Below, piece by piece: positions 25,048 to 34,900 of a DNA stretch of 64,000 bases; positions within the stretch are counted from its first letter, which is position 1; every line of letters starts with the position of its first letter. Both the position numbers and the translations under genes were made by a program. This DNA is from Candidatus Edwardsbacteria bacterium RifOxyA12_full_54_48 (GTDB lineage Bacteria; Edwardsbacteria; AC1; EtOH8), in contig MFFN01000002.1 of NCBI GenBank assembly GCA_001777915.1, positions 186,001-250,000 of the forward strand. The letters are read 5' to 3'. The notes under the pieces are model-generated. The model was not told where the DNA came from, searched no databases, and was given only the letters and a program-made list of their open reading frames with translations.

Positions 25048-25118
25048 TTTAGCGCTCCTGTATTAATTAAAAAACCTTCGTTCCTGATGATGAACGAAAG
25101 CAAATTCTTATCTGACAT
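25044..25118 (-). CDS. Possible 24-residue leader peptide in the transaldolase leader
   Basis: A small frame [20 protein letters not shown] then GALK that reads through the leader hairpin and stops at a TGA overlapping the transaldolase ATG. It has no Shine-Dalgarno, because the predicted transcript starts only 1-3 nt before it, so it would have to be translated without a leader. It may be chance; it is listed because it overlaps an attenuator-like hairpin. Confidence 0.18.
   Translation of the reverse strand: MSDKNLLSFIIRNEGFLINTGALK
25069..25100 (-). terminator. Terminator-like hairpin in the transaldolase 5' leader
   Basis: The stem CTTTCGTTC/GAACGAAGG (25092-25100 with 25075-25083, one G-T pair) has an 8-nt loop and is followed by TTTTTT on the minus strand. 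It follows the T9SS operon and so ends those transcripts, but it also lies between the transaldolase promoter and start codon and could attenuate that operon. Confidence 0.75.
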
Positions 25119-25126
25119 CGGGTTCC

Positions 25127-25155
25127 ATTATACTTAAAATGCCCCGGTTTGTCAA
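25127..25155 (-). promoter_or_regulatory. Consensus promoter of the transaldolase-transketolase operon
   Basis: On the minus strand TTGACA (25150-25155), a 17-nt spacer and TATAAT (25127-25132) form an ideal sigma70 promoter right after the stop codon of the Omp85 gene. The predicted start is near 25120, 70 nt before the transaldolase ATG. Confidence 0.82.
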
Positions 25156-25159
25156 CCGC

Positions 25160-26839
25160 CTAGAAATCGCTGTTCAGGCTGATATGGACCTTGCCCTGTC
25201 CCCAACCGTCCCCCCGGCCCAGCCCGTAGACCAGGCTGACCCAGCCCAGGGCGGTGTCCATCCTGAAACCGGCCCCGTATCCGGAGCGGTAGCCCCGCAG
25301 CCCCCTCTCCGGATCATAGTAATAGCCCAGATCGTAGAACGGAAACAACTCCAAACGGCGGTCCGGCGAATAGCGGTACTCCAGATTGCCCCAGGCCAGC
25401 TGGTTGGCGATGAACTGCTCCTCCCAGTAGCCCCGCAAGGAAGCGGCCCCGCCCATGGAGAACTGGTCCGGCCGGGGAACGGGCTTTTCACTGGAGATAA
25501 CCGCCCGAAGATGGGCGGCGGCAGAAAGGGCCTGCCGTTTGAAAATATCCCGGACCTGGCTGGCGTCCAGTTTGACCCGGGAGACCGTCAATTGAACCGA
25601 GGGGTCATAATATCTTTTACGGCCATATTCGATCTCTAATTTTGACCAGAAGCCCCGGGGGCTGACAGACCCGTCCCGGTAATCGGCCTCCAGAGACCAC
25701 AGCGAGTTGTATTTGATGTTTCGCCCGATAAACTGGGCCGACCCCGGCACCACCCGCACCGCCTCGGCCCCCACTCCGGCGGTGAAATGCTCTCCGGCCG
25801 GAAGATCCGCCATCAGTCTGCCCGAGCTTTGGGTATAGGTGGAGTCCTCGATGCGGTGGCTGACCGTCGCGGTAAGGCCCAGGTTCAGGGAGAATATCCA
25901 GGGGGTGGAGAATTCGGCCGACAGCCGGCTGTTCTCCTGGCGCAGGCGCTGCCAGCTGATCTTGGCCCGGCGCCCCGCCCCGCCCAGATTGGAGAAGGCC
26001 ATGTCAAGGCTGCCGGTCAGCCAGCCGTTCTGCCGGGTCTGATCACGGTTGTATCCCAGGGCTCCGAAGATATTGTTGTAACGCCCTTCCTCCAGGGCGA
26101 TCAGCAGGTTCTCGGATCCCGCCCGGTCGCCGGCGGTCAGAACTGGCTCGGACACCGTCCGGAAAAGCCCGCTCTTGATGAGTCTGGCCCGTCCCTTTTC
26201 AATGTTTTTTCGGTTGAACACCACTCCCGGAGCCAGGCCCGATAATCTCAGCAAAGCATACTCTTTGGTCTGGACATTGCCGGAAAACCTGATTTTATCT
26301 ATGTTTGCCCGGGGGCCTTCCACGATCTGGTAGCTGTAATCCAGCCGGCTGCCGGACAGGGAGAAATCCCCGACCGCTATTCTGGCATGGGGGAACCCAT
26401 TATCGGCGTATATCAGGGACAGCGCTGCAATGTCACTTAGTATCTGGCCTTCCGAAAGAGTTCCCTTTGGCCGGACAGATAGCTGGCTTTCCAGGTAATT
26501 CTGACCCAGATAGCTGTTGCCGGTGATTATTATATTTCCGGCGGTGGGAATGATGCCGTTGGTTATTTTTACTTTGGCCTGGGTGCTGTCGGGCGAATAC
26601 TCCAGCTCCAGCCCGGCCAGAAAACATCCGGCCCGGTTCAATTCCGCCAGCAGTTTATTCAGCCCCGCCGCCAAGCTTTCCGAAGACAGGCCGGTTTCCG
26701 TTTGGAAGCCGATAATGGCATTCATCTGCCTTGTGCTGAACGGAGACTGCCCGTCATAATCCATCCGCCCGATCACCGCCGGCCAGGCCGCCGAAGCCAG
26801 GGCCAGCACCATGGCCGCCGGCAGAATGTATGCTCTCAT
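25160..26839 (-). CDS. Omp85-superfamily outer-membrane protein (POTRA plus surface-antigen barrel)
   Basis: A 559-residue protein with a signal peptide (MRAYILPAAMVLALASAAW). About two to three POTRA-like repeats follow (residues 70-260, for example SYLGQNYLESQLSVRPKGTL and GPRANIDKIRFSGNVQTKEY). The C-terminal 16-strand-type barrel carries the family turn SMGGAASLRGYWEEQF (about residues 467-482, the (V/I)RGY-type motif of loop 6) and ends in a strand HISLNSDF. It is shorter than BamA and nearer to the TamA/FhaC size range. Being last in the T9SS operon, it may help insert the barrel of its neighbours, but this is inference. Confidence 0.85.
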   Translation of the reverse strand: MRAYILPAAMVLALASAAWPAVIGRMDYDGQSPFSTRQMNAIIGFQTETGLSSESLAAGLNKLLAELNRAGCFLAGLELEYSPDSTQAKVKITNGIIPTAGNIIITGNSYLGQNYLESQLSVRPKGTLSEGQILSDIAALSLIYADNGFPHARIAVGDFSLSGSRLDYSYQIVEGPRANIDKIRFSGNVQTKEYALLRLSGLAPGVVFNRKNIEKGRARLIKSGLFRTVSEPVLTAGDRAGSENLLIALEEGRYNNIFGALGYNRDQTRQNGWLTGSLDMAFSNLGGAGRRAKISWQRLRQENSRLSAEFSTPWIFSLNLGLTATVSHRIEDSTYTQSSGRLMADLPAGEHFTAGVGAEAVRVVPGSAQFIGRNIKYNSLWSLEADYRDGSVSPRGFWSKLEIEYGRKRYYDPSVQLTVSRVKLDASQVRDIFKRQALSAAAHLRAVISSEKPVPRPDQFSMGGAASLRGYWEEQFIANQLAWGNLEYRYSPDRRLELFPFYDLGYYYDPERGLRGYRSGYGAGFRMDTALGWVSLVYGLGRGDGWGQGKVHISLNSDF

Positions 26840-26840
26840 T

Positions 26841-29800
26841 TTAAAAATAAGCCCTGACCTCCATCCTTCCGTTGTGAGCGGTTCGGTTTCCGGCCTCTTT
26901 CCGGCCGTCGTAAGAAGAGGATATGGTGAAATAGCTGTTCATCCGGTAATCGTAAGTTGCCCGCCAGGTCTTGGTCCAGTCCAGGGGGCGGGTGTAGCGG
27001 AACTCCAGCGGAATGTTTTCCCAAGGCTGGTCGGCCTTCCGGTAGGTCGCCCCGGCCTCCAGCCTAAGTTGTCCGGACAGAGACAATTTCCGGGACAGGC
27101 CGGGGGACAACGACCAATGCTGGAAATTAGTGACCGGCACCGGCAGGTTATATCGCTGGATCCTCTCTCTTCCGGCCTCCAGCCTGGCGTTCAGATCGAG
27201 CTGCCGGCTGAGACTATGCAATATATCAGTTCCCAGAACATCAGGCCGGGCGCTGCTTTCCAGGCCTACCAGGTCGTTGTAGGCCTCCGTTATATTCGAT
27301 GAAAAATAGAACGATAGCCGGGTCCTGTCATCCAGCGGATACCCTAACTCGGCTTTCCGTTCGTTGCTGCGGCGCACCGTGGCGGTGGCCAAGGTCTGGT
27401 TGTCGCGGTCCCTGCGCCAGCGATACAGCAGCCTGGCGTTCCAGCCGCCCCCGGCATAATAGCCGACATCCCCCGAAAGCTCCATCGACCCGGAAATATC
27501 CCGGGGATGGCTTTCCAGCGACGGCAGGGTCGCCAGCAGGGCGGGGTTTAATTTTCTCAGGGATTTTACTGCCGACAGAGCCGCCAGGTCCAGCCGGAAA
27601 CCGGTCCACCAGGCCGGAGAAAAGTACTGCCCCGGGTTGAACTGCAGATAGCTTCTGGCCGATATCTCGCTGGCCCGGCTGGATGGCCCCTCCTCCAGTA
27701 TCTGCTTAAGGTAGTTTCCGGCGGTGTCAGGATAGTAGGCTCCGGAAAGGGAGTCGTAGCTGTAATCCCCGGCCCGGTCCGGCACCTTGACATACACTTC
27801 CTTTAAGAGGCGGGCCTCGGTGGCGTTAAGGCTGTAATCCAATCCGGTTCGAAGGGACTGCTGCCAGGCAGAGTGATCCACCCTCAGCAGCCCCAGGTTG
27901 CTTTTCTGGCCCTGTCCGGGGGAGTTCGGCCGGAGGACCTTGCTGCGGTAGGTGTGATCCAGGCTCAAGGCCAGCGATCCCCCGGTGCCATACTTCAGGA
28001 AACTGCTGACCTGATCGGTATGGCTGGTTCCCTGCCAGATCTGCCCCAGACTGTCACGCGACAGGTCCTCGCGCCGGGAATAGCGGCTGCCCCAGTTAAG
28101 TTTTTTGGGGCGGCAGGCAAACCCCAGAAAACCTTCCATTATCCGGCCTCCCGAAGATGCACCGCTGTGATAATAGATATCGTCCAAAGTATTGCTGCCA
28201 CCGGCCTGGTAGCTGACAATTCCCCGGGAGAGATCAGCCTCTGTCCGGTGCTCCTGCCGTCCGGCCGAAGACAGCAGGCTGTCGATCCAGGCCCGGCCCA
28301 GCAGGGTCTTCCGGTAATCATAGGATACGCTCAGGGCCGGCCAAGGCTTGAAGCTGGTGGACCCCTGATACTTGCGCAGCCACAACCCGTCCCTCAGATT
28401 GAGCCGTCCCCAACCCCCGCCGACCTTAAGATATCCGGCCGGCCAGTAGCCGGCCTTATATTCCTGGGAACGCTGCCCCTCCAGGGGGTCATTTTTTTTG
28501 AGGCCGGTCCAGCCCCCCAGCCCCCAGCGGCTCTCGAAATCGCCCTCGGCCAGGCTCAGCTCCGGTCGGAAATCGCTGCCGTATGATATGCCCCGGCCAG
28601 ATACTTCAAAACCGCCCCAGCCCAGGGTGTCCCGGCGCCAGAGCAGATCGTACTTGCCGCCGTCGCCGGCATTGTCGCCGTCATCCTGCGACGACAGGGT
28701 GTTCAGATCCTTCCAGGTCCTGGCCCCGTTGACCGCCAGCCGCCCCCCCTCCCAAAGGGTCTTCAGCTGCAGTCCCAGCGATCGGAATTCTTCGGGACGG
28801 GGATATCTTTTCAGAGCCGCGTAGTCGCCTTTCCCCTGACCGGCATACACAAAAGCCCCCAGGACACTGTCATAAACGTAATCGCCTTTTCCCGAACCCA
28901 TCCAGGTGAAGGACACGGCATATTGGCCCAAACCTCTTCCGGCATACAGGTAGACGGAGTCCGGTTTATCGTAGTCCCCGTTGCCGCTGTCGGCCAAAGA
29001 CCCGCCGTCGCCCCAAAGCTTTGTGGTATCGTCCCCGGCCTCGGTTAAAACCGATCTCCAGACATCGTTCATCTCCCCGGCTGACGGTTGTTTGGGGTCG
29101 TCGGATTCCTGGTAATAGGCGCTGCTTATCAGCAGATTTTTTCCGGCATACAGGTCGCTGCTGACAAAATACAGGTTTCGGGAAAAGCTCTCCAGCGAGT
29201 ATTCGAACTCGGCGGTGATCCTGGAATCATCGGTGATCATCCGGCGGGGGGTGAACAATATCTGTCCCCGGTCATAGTCCAGGGTATAATCGCGGTCGCT
29301 GCCCCGCTGCAACAGCGTCCCGTCCAGCCAAATTCGGTCGCTGTTGGCCAGCACCCGGAAAAAATTGGATCCTTCCGGCACCGTAAGCTGGTAAGGGCCC
29401 TGAACCCCGTCCCGGCCGGAGAAACGGACATAGCCCGGCTTCCCCTTGGCGCTGGACACCGAGAAACCCAGGGAATTGGACCGGTAGGAGAAGGCTGCGT
29501 CCAGCCCCTGCAACTGGCGCTGGACGTTAAGCAGTTGCTGGCGGTGGTACGACAGGTCGTAATCGCCCACCACGGCCGACCAGTTGGAGGAGTTGGCCTG
29601 GATGAATATCTTGTCGATCTGGCTCAGCTCCTGGGTGCTGCCGCTGACCGGCATTCCCTGGTCGGACAGCAGGGCGTTCACCTCCAAATCCTCCCCCAGA
29701 CGCCCGTTGACCCTGACGTTCAGGGACTGGTCCAGGGACAGGTCCCTCCCGCTGCCCAAGCTTATTCCCACGGATTTGCTGCCGCCGAACCTCAGCTGTC

Positions 29801-30221
29801 CGTCCCTGGCCTGCAGCCATTGGCTCAGGCTGTCGGATCCGGCCGGCCGGACCGAAGCCGGCAAGGAAATCAGTTCAAAGGTATCGGGGAATAACTGCAG
29901 ATGCTGTCTGTGCGGCGGTATCTGCAAAGGCAGGGCCGAATAAATAATATTGAGAGTGTCCCCCCAGGCCAGGGGCGATGCCAGGTATATGGTTCCCTGG
30001 TTGTAATCGATGACATAATCCAGATTGCGCAGCAGGAGCTTCCCCCCCACCAGGGCGCTGTCGCTGCCGGCAAAAACAAAGGGCGCCCCCAGCCGGTATT
30101 CATTCACGGCGGGGTCGCCGGCTATCATGATGCTTTTCCGGATCGGTGAGATGCTCTCCGCTCCGGAATAACCGAGCCATAGGCCCAGGACAGCAATGGT
30201 TATGGCCGTGCTGGTCCGCAT
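26841..30221 (-). CDS. Large outer-membrane-type beta-rich protein of unknown function
   Basis: A 1126-residue protein with a signal peptide (MRTSTAITIAVLGLWLGYSG). Two copies of a DYxxDYxxGxI motif frame the first part: LDYVIDYNQGTIYL (67-80) and RDYTLDYDRGQILFTPRRMI (310-329). Between them are VNALLSDQGMPVSGSTQELS (181-200) and SGRDGVQGPYQLTVPEG (268-284). I recall this combination from uncharacterised surface proteins of FCB candidate phyla, and the DYxxGxI piece also occurs in SprA/Sov, but this is from memory. The rest is long aromatic beta-strands, suggesting a big barrel ending in VRAYF. It is 1 nt upstream of the Omp85 gene, so the two are co-translated and likely work together. Confidence 0.75.
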   Translation of the reverse strand: MRTSTAITIAVLGLWLGYSGAESISPIRKSIMIAGDPAVNEYRLGAPFVFAGSDSALVGGKLLLRNLDYVIDYNQGTIYLASPLAWGDTLNIIYSALPLQIPPHRQHLQLFPDTFELISLPASVRPAGSDSLSQWLQARDGQLRFGGSKSVGISLGSGRDLSLDQSLNVRVNGRLGEDLEVNALLSDQGMPVSGSTQELSQIDKIFIQANSSNWSAVVGDYDLSYHRQQLLNVQRQLQGLDAAFSYRSNSLGFSVSSAKGKPGYVRFSGRDGVQGPYQLTVPEGSNFFRVLANSDRIWLDGTLLQRGSDRDYTLDYDRGQILFTPRRMITDDSRITAEFEYSLESFSRNLYFVSSDLYAGKNLLISSAYYQESDDPKQPSAGEMNDVWRSVLTEAGDDTTKLWGDGGSLADSGNGDYDKPDSVYLYAGRGLGQYAVSFTWMGSGKGDYVYDSVLGAFVYAGQGKGDYAALKRYPRPEEFRSLGLQLKTLWEGGRLAVNGARTWKDLNTLSSQDDGDNAGDGGKYDLLWRRDTLGWGGFEVSGRGISYGSDFRPELSLAEGDFESRWGLGGWTGLKKNDPLEGQRSQEYKAGYWPAGYLKVGGGWGRLNLRDGLWLRKYQGSTSFKPWPALSVSYDYRKTLLGRAWIDSLLSSAGRQEHRTEADLSRGIVSYQAGGSNTLDDIYYHSGASSGGRIMEGFLGFACRPKKLNWGSRYSRREDLSRDSLGQIWQGTSHTDQVSSFLKYGTGGSLALSLDHTYRSKVLRPNSPGQGQKSNLGLLRVDHSAWQQSLRTGLDYSLNATEARLLKEVYVKVPDRAGDYSYDSLSGAYYPDTAGNYLKQILEEGPSSRASEISARSYLQFNPGQYFSPAWWTGFRLDLAALSAVKSLRKLNPALLATLPSLESHPRDISGSMELSGDVGYYAGGGWNARLLYRWRRDRDNQTLATATVRRSNERKAELGYPLDDRTRLSFYFSSNITEAYNDLVGLESSARPDVLGTDILHSLSRQLDLNARLEAGRERIQRYNLPVPVTNFQHWSLSPGLSRKLSLSGQLRLEAGATYRKADQPWENIPLEFRYTRPLDWTKTWRATYDYRMNSYFTISSSYDGRKEAGNRTAHNGRMEVRAYF

Positions 30222-30225
30222 AGAT

Positions 30226-31083
30226 CTAAAACTTGACGAATGTCAGGCTTCCATCCTCGGCCACAACTCCGCTGCCGAACGGGCTCAGGGCTATGGCATA
30301 GGGCCTCCGGAAGGGAACCCCCAACTGTTTGACCCACTGTTCGCCCTCATAAACATACACCCCGACCATCCCCTGTTCCGGCTGGCAGACCCACAGCCGC
30401 CCCAGGTAATCAAAACCCACCGCCTGGGGATGGTTCCCCACCGTTATCTGCAGGGTGCTGTGCCTGGCCCCGTAAAGATTATAGAAAATGATGATCCCGC
30501 TGCGCGAATCGGCCAGGGCCATAATGTTCCGGGAGACATCAACCGAGATCGAGCCGGGACGGAAAACGCCCCCGCCGGACAGCTCGATGTGAAAACTCCG
30601 CAGGTCGTATCCTGACCGGTCAACCACCTTGACCTGGGCGTTGATGCCGTCCAGCAGATAGATGTCACCGGAGATGGTGGCGGCGCCGGTCGATGCCGAG
30701 ATGCCGGAAAAGCCGGCTTCGGACAACTGCTGTCCATTCCGGTCGAAGCATTTGATCTTCCGGTCCAGGCTGTTCAGCAGCCAATAGCAGTCAGCCCCGC
30801 CCGCTATTAGAACATCCCGGGGCTGGGACAGATCGGAACGGAATAGTTCCGTTCCGTCCCAGCCGGCCGAGGCCAGAACCCAGCCGGCCGCCTGGGTATA
30901 ACAGGCATTGCCCGATCGGTCGGCGGCCAGCGAGGAGACCTGGGAGGTGATCTGGAGCGGATAGCGCAATGCGATATCAACCGTCCGTTCATTCATCCTT
31001 GCCGAGGGCCTCGGCGGGTCGATATAGGCGGTGCAGGAAAGGGCCACCAGGCCGAAGACCAGCAGATATTTTTTTGGATTCAT
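30226..31083 (-). CDS. NHL-like beta-propeller lipoprotein
   Basis: A 285-residue protein. Its signal peptide ends in a lipobox (VALSC, Cys17), so it should be lipidated. The mature part has about six repeats of the propeller type (LYLLDGINAQVKVVDRSG, IMALADSRSGIIIFYNLYG, GRLWVCQPEQGMVGVYVYEG), matching NHL/6-bladed propellers that bind protein or ligand without catalysis. It lies 4 nt upstream of the large outer-membrane protein gene. A surface or periplasmic scaffold in the T9SS-linked cluster is a guess. GGGGATC is a weak ribosome-binding site. Confidence 0.8.
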   Translation of the reverse strand: MNPKKYLLVFGLVALSCTAYIDPPRPSARMNERTVDIALRYPLQITSQVSSLAADRSGNACYTQAAGWVLASAGWDGTELFRSDLSQPRDVLIAGGADCYWLLNSLDRKIKCFDRNGQQLSEAGFSGISASTGAATISGDIYLLDGINAQVKVVDRSGYDLRSFHIELSGGGVFRPGSISVDVSRNIMALADSRSGIIIFYNLYGARHSTLQITVGNHPQAVGFDYLGRLWVCQPEQGMVGVYVYEGEQWVKQLGVPFRRPYAIALSPFGSGVVAEDGSLTFVKF

Positions 31084-31104
31084 GATGTTCGATCCCCAAT
31101 AATC

Positions 31105-31147
31105 AAAAAATCCTCCGAGGCTGCATCCACAGGTAGGAGGATTTTTT
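31105..31147 (-). terminator. Terminator between the DUF5683-like and NHL-like genes
   Basis: The stem TCCTCC/GGAGGA (31111-31116 and 31136-31141), extended by A-T pairs, has a 19-nt loop and T-runs on both sides. It divides the T9SS operon into two halves, so the downstream genes either rely on read-through or on an unseen promoter. Confidence 0.7.
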
Positions 31148-31163
31148 TGGTTTATCGCTGAAT

Positions 31164-31976
31164 TTAAAAACTTTTTCCCAGGGCCACCCCGATATCGCAG
31201 TTGCGGGTGGTCAGGAACTTAAGCTGCCAGCTCTCCCCGAGCTCCGCCCTCTTCAGCCGGTTCTTGTTGTATCGTTTGGTCAGCCGGGCGGCATTGACCG
31301 CCGAAAGAAGGTGGTTCAAAATGGCGGCCCCGTAGGAGTAGCTTATCCGGTGCAATGCCTCCTGGCTCCTGACCCGCAGGCCCCGGTATTGATACCAATC
31401 AGCTTGGGTCTGCCAGGCCCAGTCATCGGGGGATCCGTATAGCAGGCCGGCCACATAGGTTTCCTGGGCCTGGGGGTCATCGGGGTAGATCATTCGGGCC
31501 TCGGCCCAGATGTCCTCGTTGTACCAGTAACTGCTGGGGTATTCGTAGATATTCTGGTAGTAGATATCCTCGGTCTGTTCCGGGTTGGCCCCGGCCTGCT
31601 GGGCGGCAAAGTTGCGGTAATCACGCTTCCACATCTCCCCCTGGAATTTGTTGAAGGCGGCCAAGGACCAGATCATGGCCTCGGCCCCCAAAAAAACCTT
31701 GGCCTGGGTCTTGGCACCGGCATAATACTCGCCGGATCCCGGAAGGACCAGAGACATAAAGAAAGCTTTTTTGAGGGATTTCTTCGGGACTCTTATTCTT
31801 TCAGTTTGGCTGTTGGGATCCTCGGGAAGGGGTGCAACCGAAGGCCTGATCTCAACCTCATTGATGCTCAGGCTATCGGGCCTTGGACTGTCTCCCTCCA
31901 CCGCACTTTCCGCCGCCGGCAGGCTGCCGGCAAGAAATGCAGCCATCATGAATGTATGGATAAAATACTTCATCAT
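31164..31976 (-). CDS. DUF5683-like protein with signal peptide
   Basis: A 270-residue protein with a signal peptide (MMKYFIHTFMMAAFLAGS). A Pro-rich linker follows, then KKSLKKAFFMSLVLPGSGEY (65-84), the DUF5683 signature of a positively charged helix followed by an LPGxGxxYxG hydrophobic segment, and a second hydrophobic piece (AEAMIWSLAAFN). The rest is aromatic-rich with a conserved-looking helix (GAAILNHLLSAVNAARLTKR). DUF5683 proteins are common in Bacteroidota and unknown in function. It overlaps the M6 protease gene by 4 nt and is in the T9SS operon. Confidence 0.78.
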   Translation of the reverse strand: MMKYFIHTFMMAAFLAGSLPAAESAVEGDSPRPDSLSINEVEIRPSVAPLPEDPNSQTERIRVPKKSLKKAFFMSLVLPGSGEYYAGAKTQAKVFLGAEAMIWSLAAFNKFQGEMWKRDYRNFAAQQAGANPEQTEDIYYQNIYEYPSSYWYNEDIWAEARMIYPDDPQAQETYVAGLLYGSPDDWAWQTQADWYQYRGLRVRSQEALHRISYSYGAAILNHLLSAVNAARLTKRYNKNRLKRAELGESWQLKFLTTRNCDIGVALGKSF

Positions 31977-34900
31977 CTTATCACCGCCGCTTTCAATATC
32001 TGATATTGGGTATCGTTAGTGGATACAGCCTCCAGCCGGATCAGATAGATCCCGAAAGCCAGGTTGCCCAGTTTCCACAATATTTCGTTCTCGGTTCCGG
32101 CAAACCCCGGCTGGCTGAAATCCTGGACCAGGTCCCCGGCCAGGTTGAAAACTTTGATATTGACATTGGCCTGGCTATTCAGCGATAACCTTATCTTGGC
32201 CGAGTTTCCCCTGGCCGGATTGGGATACACATAGGCATTGGCCAGCAGTTTATCCGAAATCTTCAACGGGTGCTGGGAAAGATCCCAATTTAAGTATCCG
32301 GAGTTGGCCTGGTCGTTATGGAACCCGGTCCAGTGGCTGGTCCGGGTGGAGAAGGCCGACGGCAGGCTCCAGGCATACAGCCTTCCGTCATCGCAGCCGA
32401 TGGCCAGTTCGGTGCCGGTGGTATCGCCGTCCAGGTCAAAGGCCAAAGGCGTGGAATAGGTGCGGCCGCCAAGGGTCAATGGAAAGCCGGCCGCATCGCT
32501 GCCATCATTTTTGAAGGCCATCACCGCATTGTCCGGGGAGCCGATCACGATCTCCGGCAGGCGATCCCCGTCCACGTCAGCCATTATCGGAGAGGACTGC
32601 ACCAGTTGGGATGACGACACCTCCACCGGGAAGCCCTCCACCAGGGTGCCGTTATAATTGTAGGCATGAAGTTTATTGTTGATGGCCACCGCCAGTTCCA
32701 GATATCCGTCCCCGTCGATGTCGCCCAGGGCCGGGGAAGACAGGACCATCCCGCTGTAGCTTACCGGCCAGCCCTTTAAAAGCTTGCCGCCCTTATCTAC
32801 TATATAGATGCCCTTGTTGGTGCAGCAAACGATATCCGGATTCCCGTCCCGGTCGATATCTCCCACCGCCGGGGAGGAGCTGACCACATCGGCCCAGGGC
32901 TGCAACGCCGGGAACCCCGCCACCAATTCGCCGTTCCCCTTGAAGGCGAACACCCGGCTGTCGCCGGAAAGAACGATGATCTCCTTGCCGGGCGACGAGG
33001 CGTCCAGTTCAGCCAAAGCCGGGGTGGAGCGGGTCTCCATCGCCAGATCCTTCGGAAATCCCGGCAGGGTATTACCGCGATGGTCCCAGACATGCAGTTT
33101 CATATCTTCGCCAGCCGCGATCACCTCCATGGTGTCGTCCCCGGTGACATCGCCCAGGGCCACCGAGGAGTATATCGGCCCGGGCAGGATGGCCGGGAAC
33201 CCCGGGAGCGGGGTGGCGTGGTAAACCACATAGGGATTCCCATTGTCCGACAGCACCGTGTCCGGCTGGGGGATCAGGCGGAATCCGGATACCTGCCCCT
33301 CGGTCATGGAATAGGACGAGGCGACGAATACCTCCTGGATCCCGTCCCGATCGATATCCGCCACCGCCGGCGAGGAATAAACATAACTGCCTTCCTTGAC
33401 CCGGGCGATCTCCGCCCGGATGCTTACCGTGTCGTATCCGGCCAGCACCGTATCGCGTTCCCTATTGAACAGTCCTGAACCATCAGCCTTCCAGGCGCAC
33501 AATCTGCCCAGCACCCCGGCGGCCAGCACCGCCTTGTATGACGAATCGGTGCCGGGATGCATGGTCAGGTAATTGACGCTGTTCCAGTCCACCGTGTCCC
33601 CCAGCACCGCCGGGAAGCCCGGCACCGACCATCCCACCTTCACCCGGGCCTTCATGGTATCCCCCGGAAGAGAGATATTGTAGATGGAGATATGGGTGGA
33701 AGAGCCGTCGTTGGCCAGGCTGGCCGGGTTGCTGGCGTCATCCAGCCGGTCGTTGTTGCCCCTGAAATATGCATCAAAGGGGCTGGCAATGGTGGAATAG
33801 GGCGAGCTGACCCAGTGGCGCAGATCCTGAATGTGGTCGGCCTCCAGCATATAGATGGCCTTGGGCGTGCCGGTCATCAGGCTGTTGTCATACCAGCGCT
33901 GTTGGATCAAGTCATCGTCCACATGATAGACCAGCAGGCCGCCTTTGCCCAGGTCGAAGGGCAGTGACATATCGTAATCATCCACCTTCACCAGCACTCC
34001 GTTTCGCCAAACCCTGACGGCACTGCTGTCCGATCCGTAGCCGTATATCGAATCTTGATAAATTACCTGATCATTGGGGTTGGCCCAGGCCCGGCGGTTC
34101 TCGATCAGGTAATACTCGTGTGAATTGATCGGTATCTTGACGATGGCCTTGGGATCCTTGGCCACCCAGGTAAAGACCTGCTCGAAGTCGTCCCCCGGCT
34201 TGAGCTCTATGGGTTCGGCCCATCCCAGAAACACCTTGCACCAGGCCGAAAGGTGCGGCGGCACATAGGCGTTCATGTTGAACGACCCCCAGGACATCAG
34301 CTCCCACTCCCCCAGCCCGGCCGACTCGTAGGTGTAGTCGTAGAGGTCCGGCAGACCCAGCTGGTGGCCGAACTCGTGGGCGAACTCGCCCTGCGACCCC
34401 AGCACCATGCCGTCCTGGCTCTGGGTGGCGGCGTCCAAAATGCCATCGTAGATGGTATCCAGCCCGGCATTGGCGATGATCGGCTGGTCGCCCAAAGAGA
34501 TGAACACCGAGGGGATGTCGGCCCCGTAGGGATCGGTCTGCCAGCAGGAGCCGGCATGAATGATCATATATGACTGGTAATCGCGGAAGGAAATGTTGGC
34601 CGGATCCTGGTCGGCCGCCACGATGGCGTCCCGGAACAGGAAATACAGCCCGGCTCCCCAATTGTCCCAGTTGTTATAATAGTCGCTGTAGAATGCCATC
34701 TGGTGCGGCAGGGTATAGGCGGCGGTATCGCCCTGGGGAAACTGCTCGAACTCGATATGTAGCTTTCCGTAGGAGACCGCCCGGTAGTAATTTCGCATGG
34801 CCAGCATCTGGTTATGGATGTAGGTGCTGTCATGGGGCGGCTCGTAATAGAGGTTGTGCCCCTGGGCCGGATCGTTGTTGGTGTAGACCGGCTCCCCGTT

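Noticed and set aside
25839-30615. Many long open frames on the plus strand opposite the large outer-membrane genes
   Set aside because: They mirror the GC-rich codon pattern of the minus-strand genes, have no ribosome-binding sites and encode low-complexity Pro/Arg/Gly sequence.
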